From contig OY725498.1 in assembly GCA_963281255.1 (NCBI GenBank), positions 3,782,001-3,846,000 of the forward strand: a DNA stretch of 64,000 bases. Direction: 5' to 3'. This stretch comes from Aphrocallistes beatrix (Eukaryota > Porifera > Hexactinellida > Sceptrulophora > Aphrocallistidae). This document shows positions 57,525 to 64,000 of the stretch, in pieces (the first letter of the stretch is position 1; each line of letters opens with the position of its first letter). The position numbers were made by a program, and so were the translations under genes. The notes under the pieces are model-generated. The model was given only the letters and a program-made list of their open reading frames with translations. It did no database searches and was not told the origin of the DNA.

Positions 57525-58040
57525 ACTTCTTCTGATGACTCATGAAAGATAATAAACTATATTCATCTATTATGAACTTTGGCTGCATTCTGAATGCATT
57601 TGGAGGAGTTATTGTATATTGAAATTTAATAGTGTTTATCATAATTATAGGATTTTTCAACTAAAATTAGTTGTAATCTAACTATCTAATATCCAATTAC
57701 TGTTAAAGTCCAACTAATTAGACAAATATCCAGCATATTGAAATTTCTATTTATAGTTTTCAACTCTAAGGATACTTTTAGAATACATTTTAGGATTATA
57801 TAATGTCCCTGGGAATATGATACATTCATAATCTAATATCCTTGCATTTAATTTTTCTAATTTTAGTTTTCAACTCAAAGGATAATTTTAGAATACGATA
57901 TATATAAGTATATAAGATCTAATGCATAGAATACAAACAAACACATAAAAATTTTTCTAGTACATAAAAATATACCAACTACATCCATTGAGCGTATCAA
58001 TACCCCGCTTAACCCTGAAGATAGCCAACCTTTTTTTCAA

Positions 58041-58670
58041 CCTTCACCCTGTTTTCTAATTTGTGGGGAAATTGTTATTTCAAGGAGTTGAAGTAGCTTT
58101 TGTATTTCTCGGAATCCATCATTCTATCTGACGATTGCAAGGGCAGAACCTAGTTGCATCATCCCATAGTTTGCATATTCATCTTTATGGACCATTCTAC
58201 ATAATGCAGAGTGGATGGCCTCATTATGTTTGGAAGTTCTCCCCTTTTGGACTTTTCGAACGAACGTCTGTGTATTATAACCGAAGTCTTTGAAAACGTC
58301 AGCAATAATCTTGGAAGCATCCTCACTTAGATAATTGGGGTGGTGAGGAGGAATTCTCCTATGAAAAATCGCTTCTTGGTACCGGAACCAGGTATCACTT
58401 GTGTAGGGGCAGTATCTATGATTATTTTCAGCATTATATCGTCATCTCTGGTCATATTGGGGTGATGACAGCTTGCCGGAAACTCGAAAAGGTGGGCAAT
58501 CTTCAGGGTTAAGCGGGGTATTGATATGCTCAATGGATGTAGTTTGTTCCTGAGGCACTGAAGTTGGAGGAAGAGAATATTTATGACTTCTCAAGGTGGG
58601 GCGACCTCGTGAAAAGGTGTCGTTCGTCTCATCCGACGAGCTTGTTTCGTGTTTGTATATGCATGCCATT
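58041..58670 (-). pseudogene. Transposase-like relic inside the foldback
   Basis: Frames run from a Met at 58669 through HINTPLNPEDCPPF, shift near 58500 and again near 58340, and continue as YLSEDASKIIADVF, KGRTSKHNEAIHSALCRMV and YGMMQLGSALAIVR. The NEAIHS...ALAI pattern resembles the C-terminal part of Mutator-like transposases of invertebrates (N-E-x-hydrophobic-H/N-S). No catalytic core can be confirmed. Confidence 0.5.
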
Positions 58671-58857
58671 TTAATATAGATGTTATATTCTTATGTATTA
58701 TAAAAATTTTGATATGTGTTTGTTTGTATTTTATGGATTAGATCTTATATAGTAATATATATCGTATTCTAAAATTATTCTTTGAGTTGAAAACTAAAAT
58801 TAGAAATTTCAAAACAGTGTAAGCTGGATATTTGTCTGATTAATTAGACTTAAACTA

Positions 58858-58987
58858 AAGTTGACAAATTTGGTGATTTTTCGTGTGATATCGATTATAA
58901 CAGTAGGACAGACGTATTTAGAGATATTATCTCCTTATAATTAATCAAATTGACCCCAGGCGCCCAAAGGGCGTCTGTGGCGGACAA
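58858..58987 (+). mobile_element. Fragment of hairpin-ended element type a
   Basis: TTGACAAATTTGGTGATTTT to GGCGCCCAAAGGGCG matches 25059-25170. It lies within the right arm of the foldback. Confidence 0.6.
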
Positions 58988-59167
58988 AAGTTGAAAATTC
59001 CTACGTATACACTATCAAATTTCAATTTACTCTTCTAAAAGCATTCAGAATGTAGCCAAGTTCAAGTTCATAATAGATGAATATGGTTTATTATCTTCAT
59101 GAAAAAGTCATTAGAAGAAAAAATCCATTTTTTGAATTTTTTGAAAATTTAGACACTTTGGACCCTT

Positions 59168-59240
59168 TATCAAAACTCAGAAGGAACTACTGCAGCTGTA
59201 GAGCCATCGATACTATAAAAGATAACAAAGCAACATAACT
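59168..59240 (-). pseudogene. Start-codon fragment of an NHL-protein paralogue
   Basis: CAGAAGGAACTACTG(C/A)AGCTGTAG and the following leader-like sequence match 47762-47830, the start of the coiled-coil/NHL gene, in the same orientation with several changes. The rest of the gene is absent here. Confidence 0.6.
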
Positions 59241-59253
59241 ATTCCATTAACAA

Positions 59254-59400
59254 TGAACATATCGTCACCATAGGTCTCAAGTGACCTGCCTCACGCACGC
59301 GGGTCAGGCCTGCATTTGAAGGTCGAAATCCGCTGACCCGCTAGAGGTAGTAAACCCGCATTCAACTGAAATGTGAATTTCTCGCAAATACGCAAATCTG
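59254..59400 (+). repeat. 147-bp direct repeat, copy 1
   Basis: Starts CATATCGTCACCATAGGTCT, ends CGCAAATACGCAAATCTGA. About 90% identical to 60158-60302. It contains a GACCCGC / GCGGGTC motif. Confidence 0.8.
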
Positions 59401-59703
59401 ATAGTCATAAGCTAATAAATTTTATTATAATCAGTTTGGACTATTTATTCTATAATTATGGGCAATAATTTTTGAAAAGAACAATATAATTACGTAGCTC
59501 AAAAAAACTTTCAGAATTCAAGAAATAGCGTTTCATTGGAGATAATTTCCAAATAAGTCTTCTTATAAAAACCAAGATTTGGAAACAATAATACAGAACC
59601 TGTCCAAGGCCAGGCCCGGCTCCCAGAATCATAAACTTGGTGGCTATGGAACCTAGTGAATAGGTCACCCGCAATGTGTAGATTCAAACTTGGGACCTAT
59701 GCT

Positions 59704-60090
59704 TCACATAATTTGTATATAAAAGTAGTGTCCAATTTGCTCAGATATCCAATAATAATCCGCTTCACATTGACTAATCACAACAGATTGGATAGAATTA
59801 ATTATTTCGTCTTTCTTAAGAAATTCATAAGATGTGTAAAAACTTAGATTCCTCCATTCCAATTTGATTTTAGTACCGAGGGTTTTCGAGCGTCGTTTCG
59901 GGAATACAAAATCACAAACGGATTTTTTGTAGAAATGGCTCAAGTAACGTAACTGATAGATCAAGCTAAGAATGGAATGAGAAAGGGTTTTCGAGTATTC
60001 ATCGTTCCCTGATACAACTTCAAATAGCAAAACTGGAAGATTCACCTTAGTACCATGTGTCCTGAGAAGAATACTGACGTCTGGTATCAT
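59704..60090 (-). pseudogene. Fragment resembling a PD-(D/E)XK-like nuclease-fold protein
   Basis: 128 codons. PDVSILL, then LPVLLFEVVSGNDEYSKTL, a helix with LIYQLRYLSHFY, then VCDFVFPKR and KLEWRNLSF. The D...E-V-x-S spacing followed by a helix resembles restriction-endonuclease-like domains in repeated gene families of sponges and corals. The classical ExK lysine is absent. Upstream frames (60114-60320) appear shifted. Family assignment is a guess from pattern. Confidence 0.4.
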
Positions 60091-60157
60091 CTTCTCACTG
60101 ATCCCAAACTCTACTACTTAAGTAATTTTTCAAATACTTCAACTTCCTTACTCACAC

Positions 60158-60302
60158 AACATATCGTCACCATAGGTCTCAAGTGACCCGCCTCACGGAC
60201 GCGGGTCAGGTCTGCATTTGAAGGCCGAAATCCGGACCCACTAGAGGTAGTAAAACTCGCATTCAACTGAAATATGAATTTCTCGCAAATACGCAAATCT
60301 GA
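60158..60302 (+). repeat. 147-bp direct repeat, copy 2
   Basis: Second copy of 59254-59400, with small differences such as a deletion in CGCTGACCCG. The two copies bracket the nuclease-like fragment. Confidence 0.8.
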
Positions 60303-60335
60303 AAACCTGACTGTCTCCAACCGTCGCTTGCAAAA
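60303..60335 (-). pseudogene. Short fragment of the Ig receptor
   Basis: AACCTGACTGTCTCCAACCG followed by TCGCTTG matches 10017-10043 of the Ig receptor (coding ATVGDSQV) with one change over about 28 bases. It begins exactly where the direct repeat ends. Confidence 0.6.
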
Positions 60336-60486
60336 GCATTAATATATAAAGTTGTTTGAATCAAAAGCGTTTCGGCAATTCCACAACCAAATTGGGCTAT
60401 AAAAGGGAAAATAAATTGTCCGGACGGCAGATAAAAATGGGACGGGCGGAGGTGATAAACAAGTAATCCAATATTTTGGTATTCTT

Positions 60487-60715
60487 TAGGCGTTCCCAGT
60501 GTGAAGTGGCCATACCTGCCAACCGTCCAGGGATTTTTAGTTGGAAAAAAGATATTTTGCACAACTTCATTAGATATAATTTTTGCTACTATGAATATAA
60601 TCATTACTTTATCCAAGTTTGTCTGCGAGGATATAGTTTTCTTTTTCTGAGGATCCCTGGAGTCCTCTTAAATATTCAACATTTAATTAACGTCTTCCTC
60701 AGACTATCCGTGCTG
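60487..60715. repeat. Dispersed repeat, copy 2 (matches 45865-46110)
   Basis: Shares AGGCGTTCCCAGTGT and CATACCTGCCAACCGTCCAG with copy 1. The remainder to 60942 is the VWA5A upstream region, with nothing else recognised. Confidence 0.65.
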
Positions 60716-60942
60716 GGGCTAAAATATTATTAAATAATCTTGCCTACAAAGAAAGGATAATACATATGCAATGTTATGTATAGAAAAGGTTTACTTGCAA
60801 TTTGTAATCAGATAGCGCATGTGCTGATTGCATAAGAGCAATTAGGAAGATGGTATTAATCACAATTGTAATACAAAACTGTAAAAATAAAAGTATAAGG
60901 CTGTGTATGAGAGTCCATAGAAACAGAACATAGTTAAACAAG

Positions 60943-63351
60943 ATGGCGAATCAAACGAAAACTGCATTCAGCGGTTTGGTGGGATCCTGCAAGAAGTCCA
61001 CTAAACACAGCTCTCTGCCTCTGAAGCGCGTGCAGCTCTCCATTCAGACGAGATGCGTGCTGGTGAGCATAGAAGCAGTTCTGGAGTACTGCAATGATGC
61101 AGCAGCTCCGATGGAAGTGGAGTTTGTTCTGCCGATGGACTCTGTCTCAGTGGTCACGGGGCTGAGTGCTCGTTTGGAGGGGAGAGAAGTGAGGGGAGTG
61201 GTCAAGAGGAAGGAGGAGGCCAAACACGAGTACGAAGATGCAGTGTCCAGCGGAAGGACCGCAGTCTACGGAGAAGAAGAAGGGAAGGACTTGTTCAAGA
61301 TGGTGCTAGGAAATCTGTCGGGAGGAGAGAGTGCCGAGTTAACACTCAGTCTCCTACAAGAGATGGAACGAGAGGAGACAGAGGATGGAGAGACGGGAGC
61401 TCTGAGGTTCTGTCTCCCTACAACCCTCAAACCGAGGTACATCCCGGCGTCCCCAGGAGCTTGGTTTGGCATTGGTCCAGGAGTCCAGTACGAGTTGAGC
61501 ATGGGGATGGTAGCGGAGTACGCAGGGGGACTTTCCAGAGTTGAATCTCCCTCGCACAAGATCAGCACGGGCGTGGTAGAGGGGGGACAGCAGTGGCGGG
61601 TCCAGTTGGTAGACCCAAACCCCCTGGAAAGAGACCTCGTGATTCTACTCCATCCGACACAACCTTCAGTCCCAGCTCTCCTGTGGGGAGGTGCCTCCAC
61701 CAGTGTGAAGAGGGAGGAGGGGTCTAACGTTCATCCATTCACTGACTCCCGATCCATGATGCTCTCCTTCCTGCCTCAGTTCGGAGAGGTGGAGAGAGAA
61801 GAGGTAGCCACTGAAATGGTATTTCTCATCGACCGTAGCGGAAGCATGCGAGGAAAGCCGATAAGAAGCGCAGGAGCTACGCTAGAATTGCTCGTGCGTA
61901 GTCTCTCTCCAGGCTGCGCTCTCAACATTGTAGGATTCGGGTCTGGTTACGACTCTGTGTTCCCTGGAGAGAGCAGGAACTACGATGAGGCGTGCGTGGA
62001 GAAAGCAGTCGCCTACGCACGAGTTCTGCAAGCGGACATGGGCGGGACTGAGATTCTCTCGCCATTGCAGGACATATTCCGACAGAAGAAGCGACCAGGC
62101 TTGCCTAGGCAGGTGATACTCCTGACAGACGGAGATGTGGATGACAGAGAACAGGTGCTTCAATGTGTTCGAGAGAACCGAGGACAGGTGCGAGTGTTCG
62201 CGATCGGTATCGGATCCGGGGTGTCGACAGCGCTGGTGCGCGGGGTGGCAGAGGCGGGGGGAGGCAGAGCGGTGTTTGTGAGTGAGGGGGAACGAATGCA
62301 GGGAAAGATCCTGAAACTGCTGAGTCACGCGATGACTCCTTGCTACACGGATGTAGCGCTCAGTGTTAGCGGAGAAGGTCTGAGGCTCTTTCCAGGCCAG
62401 CTGCCTCAGCTGTTCCCACAGGACCGACTGCTGGTGTACGGCCTGCTAGCGCCGGGAATCAGTGTGGAGGGACACACAATCAGTTTGCAGTACAAGCAAG
62501 GAGAGCGGAAGTATTCGCACCTTGTGTCGCTAGATGGGAGCAGTGGTGAGGCTGTGAGTGGGGAGTGGGTACACAAGCTGTGTTGTAGTGCGGTGCTGCG
62601 TGAGTGGGAAGGAGCAGAGGAGAGGGAGGAGGAGTGTGTGCAGCTGAGTTGTGATACTAACCTGGTGTGTAGGCACACCGCACTGGTGGGAGTAGACTCG
62701 GAGGAGGGACAGATTGTGTCTGGTTCCATGCAGCACATTAAGCTGAAACCTCCTTTTTTCAACGAGTACAAAACTGGTGCCTATATATATGGCTATGCCA
62801 GGATGAATACGGGATCGAGTAGAGGCAGAACGAAATGGAGGGGTGCTATTTCATCACGCAATCCCAGTCATGCTCCTAATTTTGCATCGATTATGCCGAT
62901 ATATGAAGCAGTTCCAGGAGGACGTGGAGGAGGATACAGAGGGGGGAGAAAAAGACGTGCGAATACTGAACGACAGCAGGAGTTTGGGAAAGAATACAGA
63001 AGTAGGTCTAAGATATCTCCATCATCCAGCAAGATAGCAGGGCCTATTCCTGGTGGCTCTACGCATGAAGAACTGATCTCCCACCAGACAGCACAGGGAT
63101 ACTGGGACAAGAGAGAGGATGTGGACAACCTACTCCAGCTGTCTCCACACACAGACAAACTCTGTCCTCAAGGAGTGGGGGAGAGGGAATGGACCACTCT
63201 TCTCTGTTTGTTAACGTTAGAGCTTAAATTCTCTGCGTTTAAAGATGAGTGGCAACTAATAGCCAAGAAAGGATGGAAATGGTTGAAATCATCTCAGCTA
63301 CCTGTGAGTCTGGAAGTAGTCACTGATGCCGCGAGACAAGCCGTGCAGTAA
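60943..63351 (+). CDS. VWA5A: VIT and VWA domain protein (VWA5A-like)
   Basis: 802 residues in one exon; the ATG lies in AAGATGGCG. Human VWA5A is 786. Residues about 15-150 form the VIT domain (RVQLSIQTRCVLVSIEAVLEY, FVLPMDS, AKHEYEDAVSSGRTAV). Residues about 288-460 are the VWA domain with a complete metal site: DRSGSM (about 296), GGTE (about 368), LLTDGDVDD (about 394). About 650-700 is a Gly/Arg-rich linker. The C-terminal 60 residues (WTTLLCLLTLELKF...DEWQLIAKKGWKWL) match the conserved VWA5A tail. The molecular role of the family is poorly defined. It is clearly GC-richer than its AT-rich surroundings. The only protein gene on the plus strand that is intact. AATAAA signals occur at 63696 and 63705. 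Confidence 0.92.
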   Translation: MANQTKTAFSGLVGSCKKSTKHSSLPLKRVQLSIQTRCVLVSIEAVLEYCNDAAAPMEVEFVLPMDSVSVVTGLSARLEGREVRGVVKRKEEAKHEYEDAVSSGRTAVYGEEEGKDLFKMVLGNLSGGESAELTLSLLQEMEREETEDGETGALRFCLPTTLKPRYIPASPGAWFGIGPGVQYELSMGMVAEYAGGLSRVESPSHKISTGVVEGGQQWRVQLVDPNPLERDLVILLHPTQPSVPALLWGGASTSVKREEGSNVHPFTDSRSMMLSFLPQFGEVEREEVATEMVFLIDRSGSMRGKPIRSAGATLELLVRSLSPGCALNIVGFGSGYDSVFPGESRNYDEACVEKAVAYARVLQADMGGTEILSPLQDIFRQKKRPGLPRQVILLTDGDVDDREQVLQCVRENRGQVRVFAIGIGSGVSTALVRGVAEAGGGRAVFVSEGERMQGKILKLLSHAMTPCYTDVALSVSGEGLRLFPGQLPQLFPQDRLLVYGLLAPGISVEGHTISLQYKQGERKYSHLVSLDGSSGEAVSGEWVHKLCCSAVLREWEGAEEREEECVQLSCDTNLVCRHTALVGVDSEEGQIVSGSMQHIKLKPPFFNEYKTGAYIYGYARMNTGSSRGRTKWRGAISSRNPSHAPNFASIMPIYEAVPGGRGGGYRGGRKRRANTERQQEFGKEYRSRSKISPSSSKIAGPIPGGSTHEELISHQTAQGYWDKREDVDNLLQLSPHTDKLCPQGVGEREWTTLLCLLTLELKFSAFKDEWQLIAKKGWKWLKSSQLPVSLEVVTDAARQAVQ

Positions 63352-64000
63352 CCAACTCAACACTATACACGTAGTTAATAATCACATGTGGTATATGTAT
63401 ACTTATATTTATAAATACTTGCTACGTAATGATTGTACTTTTGCATGATGTCTATCTAAGAAGTGAATGTTTGTTATATTTACATTAATGAGGATTATTA
63501 ACTAAATTCTTAATTCTCTTCAAGAAATTCTTAACTTGATTAAATTAATTAATTCTTAGAATAATTTGTAGAATTCATCTAATTAAAAAATATTCTTAAA
63601 ATTAAGCAAAATTCTAATAATTTATAATTTAAATTGAGCATTTGGTTAATAATTATTATAGACCAAATCAATCAGAACCAGTGATCACGAGGGATAATAA
63701 AATTAATAAAATTCTCATATGAACTACTAAAAAGCATTTCACAGTGCTGAGTCTAGCTAACAAATGATATAAAAGAAATCCAAATTTAACTGATTTGCAT
63801 CACCAGGTGAGCAAAAAGAACGGTCCCCTAATATTTTTCACCCTATCTTTCATATTTTTTAAATAAGAGCTCGAGATAGGAAAATTCACAGTTATCGAGC
63901 CATTTCGAGCAAAAGAAGTGTGCCTAATAAGATTAACATTTTGCATTGAAGAGCATAGTTCTCAAAACAGATTTCAAAATGACTGTTTACTCCTCACATC
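63352..64000. other. 3' flank of the VWA5A-like gene
   Basis: Very AT-rich with two AATAAA sites (63696-63701, 63705-63710) that could serve as polyadenylation signals. No further gene seen. Confidence 0.4.

Larger units (their letters stand above)
57525..59127. mobile_element. Foldback element with arms of about 440 bp and a transposase relic (Mutator-like)
   Basis: 57525-57965 pairs with 58690-59127 in reverse orientation; for example CAAATATCCAGC at 57725 against GCTGGATATTTG at 58826. The right arm is interrupted at 58858-58987 by a hairpin-family fragment. Long terminal inverted repeats and the enclosed coding relic suggest a MULE. Confidence 0.65.

Noticed and set aside
59254..60302. 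LTR retrotransposon from two 147-bp direct repeats
   Set aside because: The copies are only about 90% alike and short, lack TG...CA ends, and no primer-binding site, polypurine tract, reverse transcriptase or integrase lies between them.

Overview
The window looks like nuclear DNA of an early-branching animal, most probably a demosponge. The evidence is metazoan-type genes (REXO1, a SEPT2-group septin, a HELZ-like helicase, SEPSECS, a VIT/VWA protein), long single-exon or two-exon coding regions, a coiled-coil/NHL protein of a type I associate with sponges, a NACHT (NLR) relic, and tandem Ig/FN3 receptor sequence. These sit in AT-rich DNA packed with non-autonomous DNA transposons. The phylum is an inference; no rRNA or mitochondrial marker is present.

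Layout. 0.2-4.6 kb is a large near-identical foldback (arms about 960 bp) with nested palindromes. 5.7-8.2 kb is a decayed zinc-finger transposase-like gene split by a hAT element with a perfect 8-bp target duplication. 8.9-20.4 kb (minus strand) is a tandem Ig/FN3 receptor locus. Two units of about 2.4 kb are intact, a third is broken by an insertion, indels and a deletion, and a divergent last unit carries a transmembrane segment and a tyrosine-rich tail. 20.9-21.7 kb (plus strand) is a NACHT/NLR relic pointing away from the receptor, followed by a near-perfect 124-bp hairpin. 23.6-26.5 kb is transposon-derived. 27.3-30.8 kb is REXO1 (two exons, minus). 31-36 kb is intergenic with many short elements. 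36.1-37.2 kb is a septin, 39.1-42.7 kb a HELZ-like helicase, 43.2-45.7 kb full-length SEPSECS (two exons) and 46.5-47.8 kb a coiled-coil/NHL protein, all on the minus strand. 47.9-60.3 kb is a transposon graveyard: a nest of elements, two more 1-kb foldbacks, two Merlin-like relics, a mariner, a Mutator-like foldback, and scraps of genes found elsewhere in the window. 60.9-63.4 kb is a VWA5A-like gene (plus).

How the genes relate. The conserved genes are housekeeping (RNA 3' processing, cytoskeleton, RNA helicase, selenocysteine synthesis) and show no operon logic. The notable part is 8.9-22.7 kb, where a decaying, recently duplicated Ig/FN3 receptor lies beside an NLR relic and an RNA-hairpin candidate. 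This resembles a birth-and-death immune or self-recognition locus. The transposon content is informative because the repeats let several insertion sites and target duplications be read exactly.
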